The notes under the pieces were generated by a model that was not told where the DNA came from, did no database searches, and saw only the letters and a list, made by a program, of their open reading frames with translations. Position numbers and translations under genes: made by a program. Source: Protonemura montana (Eukaryota; Arthropoda; Insecta; Plecoptera; Nemouridae). From it: 64,000 nt of DNA. The stretch is taken from assembly GCA_947568835.1 (NCBI GenBank), contig OX387605.1, positions 186,001 through 250,000 on the forward strand, given 5' to 3'. This document shows positions 24,923-37,800 of the stretch, piece by piece. The first letter of the stretch is position 1. Each line of letters starts with the position of its first letter.

Positions 24923-26187
24923 ATGGTTGATAGGATGCGTTGCGCTACTGCCCTACTCTTTATCTGAGTTATTTCTTCGGTTTTGGTTAGCTTATTTTTC
25001 CCAATCGTGGGGAAAATAGAGTCGGGGTTTTTAATTTGAGAATAACAAGAAAGTGAATAAACTTCCTAAAATCAGCAGCTTTTTAGTGGCTGTACTGGTT
25101 TAAGTTTTCCGATACGCAGCGATAGTTTGGCCGTGACAAAAATATATACTTCTAATAACACTGGAAATTTGCCTGAGAAAATGCGGTGAGATTAAAAGAT
25201 TAGATTATACTTGTAAAATGCGAGGGTTAATTATTAATAATCCCAGTTTCAGTTATTTTCAATCAAATTTGGCGCAAGTTGTCATATTTAATTTCCTCCC
25301 ATATAAAGAATAGTATGCGGTCCCTTGGATCTTAAATCTATCAAACTTTCTCAATCTGAAGAACATCTGAAGTCCTTGATCTGTAGTCACTGCAATGTGA
25401 CTATCTCTGCAAACTGAGTTTGATGAAGCTATCTTTCAGCTGTCCCAGGACGCATATGAGACTGAAATATTTGCGTTCTCGTCATGTGGAGAAAGCTTCA
25501 ATTTCCCGACACGGAGAAATAATGAATAATCCAACTCCTCGCAAACATTACCCGGACATCGTTGTTGCCCGTACGAAACATTTCCTTGTTGACTTACTTC
25601 GTTGTCTTTTCCTTCTTGTACTGAGTCAAAACAAAGCTTTTCTGTCAGCCACTATAAAACAAAATCAAAAACAGGGCTTGGCTGTTCACCTGCACTCGAT
25701 GTCGCGTATTTTCAACAGAGTTGACTATTTGCTGACAGAAAAAAAAAGACAAGCAGCTGTTTCAGTAAAGAGAAGCTTTCCCGGGACAAATTAAATTCGT
25801 AAAAACTAATACAAATGTACTATGACATATTAATAAATACAATAAAATAAATACAAGAAAAGTGTGTACACACGAACAAACTCACCTTTTTAGAAAACAA
25901 TGCCAGTGCTCATCTCTTCCTCCTTCATCCCAGCCGAACATTGCCAAAAGAACACTTCGAAAGCACAACGTTTGTTCTGTAAACTTTTTGTATACATCAT
26001 TTTCGTTGTGGTATGTTAATAAAGTTTTCGGAGGAAATCTGACCAAGCAATTCTAGGTTAGAGTTCCACCAAAGATCACCATTTACTAGCTAACGTAGAA
26101 TCGAAGAATAAGGATACGGCTTTATTTTGTGAGAGACTTGTTTAACTTTGCTTTGCGTGTGTAGTGGTTTAATTCTTTGAAATCTCA
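24923..26187. other. Spacer/5' flank of LIG3; no recognised gene
   Basis: A 124-codon open frame at 25,420-25,794 has no recognisable domain and starts at a non-ATG codon. Another frame over the same stretch is open to a TAA near 25,526. I see no splice context for either. The last few hundred bases probably carry the LIG3 promoter and leader. An in-frame TAA at 26,170-26,172 fixes the LIG3 start downstream of it. Confidence 0.4.
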
Positions 26188-29100
26188 ATGAGCGAAGTTG
26201 AAGCGGCGTTCTGTGCAGACCTGGCGCCGACCAACCGCGCCAGCTGCAAGAAATGCAAGCAGAAACTCGACAAAGGTTCTCTGAGGCTGGCAAAGCTGGC
26301 AGCTAACCCTTTTGGTGATGGCACGATGAAGATGTGGCATCACGTTGGTTGCCTATTTGATGTATTCAAGAAGCAGCGTGCAACAACGGCACGGATAAAC
26401 AGCCCTGATGACATTGGCGGCTGGAACGAGCTCTCTGATGGGGACAAGGAAGAGATTCTAAAGTATTTACCCGACGACGTCGCTGCTGAAGCTAGAACTC
26501 GTGAGTCACAACCCACGACAGCAAATAATACTAAAAAGTCACCTAAGAAAGGTAGCAGCAAAGGTGCTGGCTCTTCCAACAATACAGGTGACTCAAACGA
26601 GTCCTTAGATGTATTAAAGGAACACAAAGATAATTCCTTCAGAGAGTTTCGCAGACTTTGTGCAGATATGAGCAATGAAAGCAGCTACACTGGCAAGACA
26701 GCATTGATAAAAGAACTTTTTGACAAGGGCTCTGATGAAACGGGCTTTAAGGTAAGTGCAAATAGTATTTGTAGTAGAATCTTGAAGTGGTCTATCAAGA
26801 GGTCGACTGAATGAGGTGTATGTACATGGCAGGGCGACGTGGGTCTATGGTGCCGCCTGCTACTTCCCGGCGCCGTCAAGCGCGTCTATAACCTGCAGTC
26901 GCGTCAACTGTGCAAGCTGCTGGCTCGCGTGCTGCGTGTTGACCCCGCCCCCATGTTGGTAGACCTGGAGCAGGGAGACGTGGCCGAGACGGTTCGCAAC
27001 GCATTCGAGGGCTCGCAGCTCGTGCCACCGGCGGCAAAGTCACGGCTGACGCTCCTCGACGTCGACAAGTTCCTAACCGCTCTCGCTAAACTCACACGAG
27101 AGGATGACCAGGCGCAGCACTTTCAGGTGGGCGGAGCTTGCATAGCCAGCGTCGTGGGGCTTTTTAATTATTATGAACACTAAAATTGTCTAAAAAATTG
27201 ATGCAGAAATGGGGACTCGAACCTCGATCTTCACCTATCACAGGTGTTGCTCTAACCCATTGAGCTACTTGGACCCTGGCTTTTTGAGAAGATTTTAGTG
27301 TATTTGATGAGAATGACGGATCTCCAAGGAGTAGAACCAAGAGGCTGTGAATACTCACAGTCACTCTGATTCTAGTGACGCTATATCACGTCACAACCTG
27401 TCAATCTCAAGTAACTACAATTTGACGTTGGATGCGTTGTTTTTTTTGTTGAAATCTTATTTAAATTGCAAACGCTTGCAATGCGCAGGGTATTTTATTA
27501 TTATGAACACTATAACCGTCTCAAAAATTGATGCCCATAACAAACTCTAGTGGCTTAACTGTCTCTAATTTCTTGTTCAGGACGTAGTTACACGATGCAC
27601 GAGCAACGACCTCAAGATGCTGGTGCGATTGATAAAGCACGACCTGCGCATCAACGCGGGACCCAAACACGTCCTGGCAGCAGTACATTCATCAGCCTAC
27701 CAAGCATTCCAGGTAAGTTACCAGTACATTCATCAGCCTACCAAGCATTCCAGGTAAGTTACCAGTACATTCATCAGCCTACCAAGCATTCCAGGTAAGT
27801 TACCAGTACATTCATCAGCCTACCAAGCATTCCAGGTAAGTTACCAGTACATTCATCAGCATACCAAGCATTCCAGGTAAGTTACCAGTACATTCATCAG
27901 CATACCAAGCATTCCAGGTAAGTTACCAGTACATTCATCAGCATACCAAGCATTCCAGGTAAGTTACCAGTACATTCATCAGCATACCAAGCATTCCAGG
28001 TAAGTTACCAGCACTAATATACCATAACTTGCAACTGACAGCACCAGCACTAATATACCATAACTTGCAACTGACAGCACCAGCACTAATATACCATAAC
28101 TTGCAACTGACAGCACCAGCACTAATATACCATAACTTGCAACTGACAGCACCAGCACTAATATACCATAACTTGCAACTGACAGCACCAGCACTAATAT
28201 ACCATAACTTGCAACTGACAGCACCAGCACTAATATACCATAACTTGCAACTGACAGCACCAGCACTAATATACCATAACTTGCAACTGACAGCACCAGC
28301 ACTAATATACCATAACTTGCAACTGACAGCACCAGCACTAATATACCATAACTTGCAACTGACAGCACCAGTACTACTATATCATAACTTGCAACTGACA
28401 GCACCAGCACTAATATACCATAACTTGCAACTGACAGCACCAGCACTAATATACCATAACTTGCAACTGACAGCACCAGCACTAATATACCATAACTTGC
28501 AACTGACAGCACCAGCACTAATATACCATAACTTGCAACTGACAGCACCAGCACTAATATACCATAACTTGCAACTGACAGCACCAGTACTAATATATCA
28601 TAACTTGCAACTGACAGCACCAGCACTAATATACCATAACTTGCAACTGACAGCACCAGCACTAATATACCATAACTTGCAACTGACAGCACCAGCACTA
28701 ATATATCATAACTTGCAACTGACAGCACCAGCACTAATATACCATAACTTGCAACTGACAGCACCAGCACTAATATACCATAACTTGCAACTGACAGCAC
28801 CAGCACTAATATATCATAACTTGCAACTGACAGCACCAGCACTAATATACCATAACTTGCAACTGACAGCACCAGCACTAATATAACATAACTTGCAACT
28901 GACAGCACCAGCACTAATATACCATAACTTGCAACTGACAGCACCAGCACTAATATACCATAACTTGCAACTGACAGCACCAGCACTAATATACCATAAC
29001 TTGCAACTGACAGCACCAGCACTAATATACCATAACTTGCAACTGACAGCACCAGCACTAATATACCATAACTTGCAACTGACAGCACCAGCACTAATAT

Positions 29101-31828
29101 ACCATAACTTGCAACTGACAGCACCAGCACTAATATACCATAACTTGCAACTGACAGCACCAGCACTAATATACCATAACTTGCAACTGACAGCACCAGC
29201 ACTAATATACCATAACTTGCAACTGACAGCACCAGCACTAATATATCATAACTTGCAACTGACAGCACCAGCACTAATATACCATTACCATAGGCGTGCG
29301 CAGGGGGGGGGGGGGGGGCGAGCGGGGGCCTTGGCCCCCTCAAATTAATCTACGACGATCCCCTTTTCCAATACATATATTATTATTTAGCAGTAAAATT
29401 GCCATTTCGAGCCTCAAGAGAAATATTCCTGTGATTTGTTAGTGTGAATATAAAAACAATTGATTCTAAAATAAATACAGATTGAATTTACTTTTAGAAC
29501 ATGGAGGCAAATTGCCTGCGCGTCTGATCTTGTTTGGTCTTGAGAAAAACTATTTGAACTGGGTTTTGAATGCTAAGTAAAGGGCTACTAAATTTCCCGA
29601 CGTTTCGTAACATATACTAGTTACTTCTTCAGAGGTTTGAGCAGTCCTGAAAGAAAAAACCCAGAAATCTCTGAAGAAGTATAAATGTATAAATCTGTAT
29701 AAATCAAGTAGACATGAGTCTTAAAACCATCATTGTTTGGTCTTGCTTTGCAGACTTCCAGAGACATTGACGCGGTGCTCTCTCGGTACCGCGGAGCTGC
29801 AACGATCGCGGGGGCAGAGCCAGCGCTGGCTCTGATGACACCCGTGCAGCCAATGCTGGCTGCGCCGTGCCGTGCCGCGCAGGACGCGCTGGCTAAATGT
29901 CCGCGCGGTCTCTGCGCTGAAGTCAAGTACGATGGAGAGCGCGTGCAGGTGAGCTTAGCTTGGCTCAATCCACCGTCAAACCCTGCCATTCCTTGCCCTG
30001 CTATTTTATTTTGCATATTAATGGGTTCTTCATAATATCCTGTCATTGGCTTCCTTCAACGTTGGGTATCCAAATGTTCGCAGGTGCACAAGCGCGGTGC
30101 AGACTTCCGTTACTTTTCCCGGTCTTTAAAGCCGGTGCTAGCGCACAAAGTGGCTCACTTCTCCTCGTGGCTTCCTGCCGCGTTCCCTGCCGCCACGGAT
30201 TTGGTACTGGACGCCGAGGTGCTAATGGTTGATACTCGCACGGGGCTTCCACTGCCCTTCGGTACGCTCGGCAAGCACAAGCAAGCTGCGTTCGCAGACG
30301 CTAACGTGTGTCTCTTCATCTTCGACTGTCTCCTGCTCAATGGTGAGTTTCTTGGCTTTTATCAATTAAATAAGTCATCATTTCTGGACTAGGTACTTCA
30401 GTAAATATCAAAAAGATTTGTTGTTTTGAGATGAAATCTTATTTAAATTGCAAACGCTTGCAATGCGCGGGGTATTTCATAATTTTGAACACTATAACCG
30501 TCTCAAAAATTGATACCCAAACATGGCCTCAAACCCCGATTTCCACCTGTCGCGGGTGTTGCTCTAAGTAGCTCAATTGGTTAGAGCAACACCCGCGACA
30601 GGTAGAGATCGGGGTTCGTGTCCCCGTTTGGGCATCAATTTATGAGACGGTTATAGTGTTAAAATATGGTAAAACAAAGTTGACCTATTATACCTAAAAA
30701 AACGTCTGAAACCTCCACGTAGGTATAATACCTACGTATAATACATGTTTTAGGCTTTACGTGTATTACCTCCCCAACCCTGATCACTGGTGTATCTGAC
30801 GGGAAGGGGTGGGGTACGTACGGAACGTAAGTTGGCAACACAGCTATGTTGGTCAAGTCAACATGAATCGAACATAAACCCTCATTCTTGCCACTTGGAA
30901 ACCTAACATCGTCACTTAAACGAGAACGTCATAGACAATGCAGTGTGAAGGTCTACAATATCAATGCAGTGTGAAGGTCTACAATATCAATGCAGTGTGA
31001 AGGTCTACAATATCAATGCAGTGTGAAGGTCTACAATATCAATGCAGTGTGAAGGTCTACAATATCAATGCAGTGTGAAGGTCTACAATATCAATGCAGT
31101 GTGAAGGTCTACAATATCAATGCAGTGTGAAGGTCTACAATATCAATGCAGTGTGAAGGTCTACAATATCAATCCAGTGTGAAGGTCTACAATATCAATG
31201 CAGTGTGAAGGTCTACAATATCAATGCAGTGTGAAGGTCTACAATATCAATGCAGTGTGAAGGTCTACAATATCAATGCAGTGTGAAGGTCTACAATATC
31301 AATGCAGTGTGAAGGTCTACAATATCAATGCAGTGTGAAGGTCTACAATATCAATGCAGTGTGAAGGTCTACAATATCAATGCAGTGTGAAGGTCTACAA
31401 TATCAATGCAGTGTGAAGGTCTACAATATCAATGCAGTGTGAAGGTCTACAATATCAATGCAGTGTGAAGGTCTACAATATCAATGCAGTGTGAAGGTCT
31501 ACAATATCAATGCAGTGTGAAGGTCTACAATATCAATGCAGTGTGAAGGTCTACAATATCAATGCAGTGTGAAGGTCTACAATATCAATGCAGTGTGAAG
31601 GTCTACAATATCAATGCAGTGTGAAGGTCTACAATATCAATGCAGTGTGAAGGTCTACAATATCAATGCAGTGTGAAGGTCTACAATATCAATGCAGTGT
31701 GAAGGTCTACAATATTTTTTATTGTATTTGCACTTTTATTGTAAATGTGAAATTAACCAAACTTTGTACATTTTTTTTGTGTATGACTTATTTATATCCA
31801 TCTGAACAATTGAATATTAAATCAACCA

Positions 31829-31879
<51 letters not shown>

Positions 31880-34800
31880 CTCTGTTCTGCTGATCTCTCC
31901 ACCTTGGCAGGTCAGGTCAGGTCAGGTCAGGTCAGGTTAGGTTAGGTCAGGTCAGGTCAGGTCAGGTCAGGTTAGGTCAGGTCAGGTCAGGTCAGGTTAG
32001 GTTATGTTAGGTCAGGTCAAGTTAGGTTAGGTCAGGTCAGGTCAGGTCAGGTTAGGTTAGGTCAGGTCAGGTCAGGTCAGGTTAGGTTAGGTCAGGTCAG
32101 GTCAGGTCAGGTCAGGTTAGGTTAGGTCAGGTTAGGTTAGGTTAGATTAGGTCAGGTCAGGTTAGGTCTGGTCAGGTCAGGTTAGGTTTGGTTAGGTCAG
32201 GTTAGGTCAGGTCATGATAGGTCAGGTCAGGTCTGGTTAGGTCAGGTTAGGTTAGGTCAGGTCAGGTCTGGTTAGGTCTGGTCAGGTTAGGTTAGGTTAG
32301 GTTAGGTTAGGTTAGGTCTGGTCAGGTTAGGTTAGGTTAGGTCTGGTCAGGTCAGGTTAGGTTAGGTCAGGTTAGGTTAGGTCAGGTCAGGTTAGGTCAG
32401 GTCAGGTTAGGTCAGGTTAGGTTAGGTTAGGTCTGAGTGTTACGTGGAGGCTTCATTTGCAGCTGAATTGTTAGCGATGTTGCCAAGTCTTGTCTCTTGC
32501 TGCAGGAGATTCACTTCTTGATCGACCGCTCAGCGAGCGTCGTGCACTTTTGACAGCCAACCTGACGCAAGTCCCCAACCGAGTGGTACTCTCAGAACTA
32601 CACGAGGTGAGTTACTAACTGCCTCTGTTAACTCTAACTGCCTCTGTTAACTCTAATTGACTCTGTTAACTCTAACTGCCTCTGTTAACTCTTACTGCCT
32701 CTGTTAACTCTAACTGCCTCTGTTAACTCTAATTGCCTCTGTTAACTCTAACTGCCTCTTTTAACTCTAACTGCCTCTGTTAACTCTAACTGCCTCTGTT
32801 AACTCTAACTGCCTATGTTAACTCTAATTGCCTCTGTTAACTCTAACTGCCTCTGTTAACTCTAATTGCCTCTGTTAACTCTAACTGCCTCTGTTAACTC
32901 TAACTGCCTCTGTTAACTCTAATTGCCTCTGTTAACTCTAACTGCCTCTGTTAACTCTAACTGCCTCTGTTAACTCTAACTGCCTCTGTTAACTCTAACT
33001 CCCTCTGTTAACTCTAACTGCCTCTGTTAACTCTAACTGCCTCTTTTAACTCTAACTGCCTCTGTTAACTCTAACTGCCTCTGTTAACTCTAACTGCCTC
33101 TGTTAACTCTAATTGCCTCTGTTAACTCTAACTGCCTCTGTTAACTCTTACTGCCTCTGTTAACTCTAACTGCCTCTGTTAACTCTAATTGCCTCTGTTA
33201 ACTCTAACTGCCTCTGTTAACTCTAATTGCCTCTGTTAACTCTAACTGCCTCTGTTAACTCTAACTGCCTCTGTTAACTCTAACTGCCTCTGTTAACTCT
33301 AACTCTCTCTGTTAACTCTAACTGCCTCTGTTAACTCTAACTGCCCCTGTTAACTCTTAATGCCTCTGTTAACTCTAACTGCCTCTGTTAACTCTTACTG
33401 CCTCTGTTAACTCTAACTCCCTCTGTTAACTCTAACTGCCTTTGTTAACTCTAACTGCCTCTGTTAACTCTAACTGCCTCTGTTAATTCTAACTGGCTTT
33501 GTTAATTCTTATTGAAAATGTTTTTTTAAGAAAATCAAAAAACACTTTGAAAGATAATTGGTGTGAGAAGAAAAAAGAAAAAAGGGCTGTGGTATGGTGT
33601 TTTTTTCTTAGAAACGAAATTTATGTTTTCTGAGAAAACATTTCAATACCTTTCAAGTAAAATGTTTTTCATTAATCTACCTAAACTACAGCCGACGCAA
33701 TGTAAGAAAGAATAGCGGCGTGTACTCTACCCTACCGGGCTAACTATTTGACTCGGAGGCAAACATAAAATATGTCAACAATAGGAATGATGTAATCGTC
33801 ATTGTTCCAAGTTTCATGGTTTTTTGGTTGGTTGATTTGACATGGAATGACCCGGCCATAGGTTACCTTGCTCAATATCAGAGTCCTAATAAATTACACT
33901 GAAACATAATGTTTGCATGTATAACAAAAACTATTTCAACTGGGTTTTCAATGCTAAGTGAAGAACAACTAAATTCCCCGTTTCGTTTCGTAACTTGTAC
34001 CTGTTACTTTATCAAGGGTTAAAGCAGTCCTGACAATTTTCCAATAACAAAAGAACCACACAAAATTATAACAATTACCAATTTCAAGCTTCCTAAATGC
34101 ATCTAAACAAAATAATCAGGGTCAATAACTGAAAACCATACATTTTGTATTAGTGAAATAAAATCCCAAACAAATTGGTGTTTTCTACTAACTAGCCAAT
34201 TATGTTTTTGGTTAGTTCGTAAAAACGCTAACTAATAGTTAAACAATTTTGTGTGGTTCTTTTGTTATTGGAAAATTGTCAGGACTGCTCTTACCCTTGA
34301 TAAAGTAACAGGTACAAGTTACAAAACGTTGGGAAATTTAGTTGTCCTTCACTTAGCATTGAAAACCCAGTTGAAATAGTTTTTGTTAAAACTAGTGGTA
34401 AGTTTACATCAAGTAGACATGAGTCTAAAAACAATCATACATTTGCATATAGTTTTCTTCTGAGTGTTTATAGGTAAAGTCTGATTTCACAGATTAGCAT
34501 TGCAGTAATTGCGTGTGTTGGCAGATCATCACAGTTGCCAGCCTGGAGACGCTGATCACGAGGGTGCTACGTCAGGGACTTGAAGGGCTCGTGCTCAAAG
34601 ATCCCGAGGGTACTTACAAGCCCGGAGCCAGACACTGGCTCAAGGTGAAGCGAGACTATCTGATGGGCGGAGCCATGGCAGATAGCGTGGACCTCCTCGT
34701 GTTGGGAGCTTGGTTTGGTAAGATGTGAGATGCATCCACTATGTTTCCCGATCTAACAAGTGGCCCCCCTCGAGGGGTGAAGGTGTTTGCATGACCCAAT

Positions 34801-37800
34801 GACCCGGGAGGCCATGCCGGAGGGGAGGTTCCACTCCCCAACAAGGTCTGCTAGACCTGAAAGGCTCCCAGTGAGACCCAGACCAAGACTAGCCCACCCT
34901 GTCGCTGTCAAGGTCTGCTATACCTGACAGGCTCCCAGTGAGACCCAGACCAAGACTAGCCCACCCCGTCGCTGTCAAGGTCTGCTATACCTGACAGGTT
35001 CCCAGTGAGACCCAGACCAGGACTAGCCCACCCCGTCACTGTCAAGGTCTGCTATACCTGACAGGCTCCCAGTGAGACCCAGACCAAGACTAGCCCACCC
35101 CGTCGCTGTCAAGGTCTGCTATACCTGACAGGCTCCCAGTGAGACCCAGACCAAGACTAGCCCACCCCGTCGCTGTCAAGATCTGCTATACCTGACAGGC
35201 TCCCAGTGAGACCCAGACCAAGACTAGCCCACCCCGTCGCTGTCAAGGTCTGCTATACCTGACAGGCTCCCAGTGAGACCCAGACCAAGACTAGCCCACC
35301 CCGTCGCTGTCAAGGTCTGCTATACCTGACAGGCTCCCAGTGAGACCCTGACCAGGACTAGCCCACCCCGTCGCTGTCAAGGTCTGCTATACCTGACAGG
35401 CTCCCAGTGAGACCCAGACCAAGACTAGCCCACCCCGTCGCTGTCAAGGTCTGCTATACCTGACAGGCTCCCAGTGAGACCTAGACCAAGACTAGCCCAC
35501 CCCGTCACTGTCAAGGTCTGCTATACCTGACAGGCTCCCAGTGAGACCCAGACCAGGACTAGCCCACCCCGTCACTGTCAAGGTCTGCTATACCTGACAG
35601 GCTCCCAGTGAGACCCAGACCAGGACTAGCCCACCCCGTCGCTGTCAAGGTCTGCTATACCTGACAGGCTCCCAGTGAGACCCAGACCAAGACTAGCCCA
35701 CCCCATCGCTGTCAAGGTCTGCTATACCTGACAGGCTCCCAGTGAGACCCAGACCAAGACTAGCCCACCCCGTCGCTATCAAGGTCTGCTATACCTGACA
35801 GGCTTCCAGTGAGACCCAGACCAAGACTAGCCCACCCCGTCGCTGTCAAGGTCTGCTATACCTGACAGGCTCCCAGTGAGACCCAGACCAAGACTAGCCC
35901 ACCCCGTCGCTGTCAAGGTCTGCTATACCTGACAGGCTTCCAGTGAGACCCAGACCAAGACTAGCCCACCCCGTCGCTGTCAAGGTCTGCTATACCTGAC
36001 AGGCTCCCAGTGAGACCCAGACCAAGACTAGCCCACCCCGTCACTGTCAAGGTCTGCTATATCTGACAGGCTCCCAGTGAGACCCAGACCAAGACTAGCC
36101 CACCCCGTCGCTGTCAAGGTCTGATATACCTGACAGGCTCCCAGTGAGACCCAGACCAAGACTAGCCCACCCCATCGCTGTCAAGGTCTGCTATACCCAG
36201 TGATGTATTGGTCAATGCACGCGGGTGTACGCAGTCCACCCACTATTCATTTTATTTTTGGCCGTACCCCCACTTTGAATTTTTGAGGGAACGCAGGTGA
36301 ACGCACGGGAAAGCAGTATTAAATTATGATTATTCGGAATATCCTGCACTTCTTTATTTTCAAGGCGAAAATATCCCAGTTAAGGGTTTTATTTCTAATA
36401 ATCCACTTACTTAAAAATAGACCTAGCAAGATTGCCACTGTATGCGAACGTACTAAGAGTAGGTAGGCTGGAATTATGTCGGCGTCGCGACTTGCAACAA
36501 AGGGGTAAGTTAGAACCATATTACTGTTATCACGTAGGGAAGTCGGTAGCCGCTTTCGCGGCGTCGCACGGCGGTGCAAGCTCTCAGAAGCAAGCCCGCT
36601 TCAAATAATAAGAATTCGCAGGAAAGACAACAATACAAACAATAACCAAATTGCCACATACGAGCCACACTGGACGAATTAGTTCAATTCAAGATACAGA
36701 AGAGAAAACGTCGAATGAAGAAGAGTTCAATGAAAAAGAGTCATTGTGGAAACTGATGTAATCTCCTCAACGCGAAAGTACGCGCGTATCTATGGATAGT
36801 TTCAACAAAAATTTAAATCAGTATTCGATTAAAATGATTGACTTTCTTTTACCAGATTCCCGAATCCCTACCAAATTTGAAGACTGCAACAATGTGGGAA
36901 GGTGTAGACATGAGAGGGCGGCATTAATTTAATTTTCTCAAAATCATTACGTAATTAAAAATGCAGTTCTGACCATGTCATTCCAAGCCCAATTTCATCG
37001 TAAACTCGTAGATTGGCTCCAAAAGAAACCTTAGAATAAAAATTCACTTGGAGCTGCGCCCGAAGCCCCCTATTTTCCACTCTTTCGGTGCATTCGCCTT
37101 GGGTCTCCTCCTCCCCCCCCCCCCCCCCCCCCCCCCCCGACACAAAAAAATGGGTCATTTTTGCGTACCCCCACTAAACATTTTACGAATACATCACTGG
37201 CTATACCTGACAGGCTCCCAGTGAGACCCAGACCAAGACTAGCCCACCCCATCGCTGTCAAGGTCTGCTATACCTGACAGGCTCCCAGTGAGACCCAGAC
37301 CAAGACTAGCCCACCCCGTCGCTGTCAAGGTCTGCTATACCTGACAGGTTCCCAGTGAGCTCCAGACCAAGACTAGCCCACCCCGTCGCTGTCAAGGTCT
37401 GCTATACCTGACAGGCTCCCAGTGAGACCCAGACCAAGACTAGCCCACCCCGTCGCTGTCAAGGTCTGCTATACCTGACAGGCTCCCAGTGAGACCCAGA
37501 CCAAGACTAGCCCACCCCGTCGCTGTCAAGGTCTGCTATACCTGACAGGCTCCCAGTGAGACCCAGACCAAGACTAGCCCACCCCGTCGCTGTCAAGGTC
37601 TGCTATACCTGACAGGCTCTCGGCGAGGATCCAGACCAAGAATAGTTCCGCCACCTCGCTGTTGCACGAGGCGGACTTTGGTCTGTGCGCTCTTTTTTAT
37701 CTTAACCTTCTTTTACCTTCTTAATTAATAATTACCAAAGGCAAATGAAGAAAAGAATGTGCATATTTTGGTCATGAAGGAGATTTATAAAACAATTTTG

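Noticed and set aside
25420-25794. 124-codon frame as a gene
   Set aside because: Non-ATG start, no domain, no splice context, and other frames in the same stretch are open as well; kept only as a note on the spacer.
27979-29343. A 454-codon hydrophobic minus-strand frame (12-residue repeat) resembling a multi-pass membrane protein
   Set aside because: It is the 36-bp minisatellite read in one frame; 36 is divisible by 3, so the frame stays open without selection. The plus strand is open too, and the array lies inside LIG3 intron 3.
28029-29348. Plus-strand LQLTAPALIYHN repeat frames (285 and 151 codons)
   Set aside because: By-product of the same 36-bp array, with no start context or domain.
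32607-33510. GTTAAC-rich 19-bp array as a regulatory binding array
   Set aside because: GTTAAC recurs only because the 19-bp unit recurs; nothing else supports a binding function.
36955-37261. Gly-run minus-strand frames
   Set aside because: Produced by the poly-C run inside the hAT-like element.
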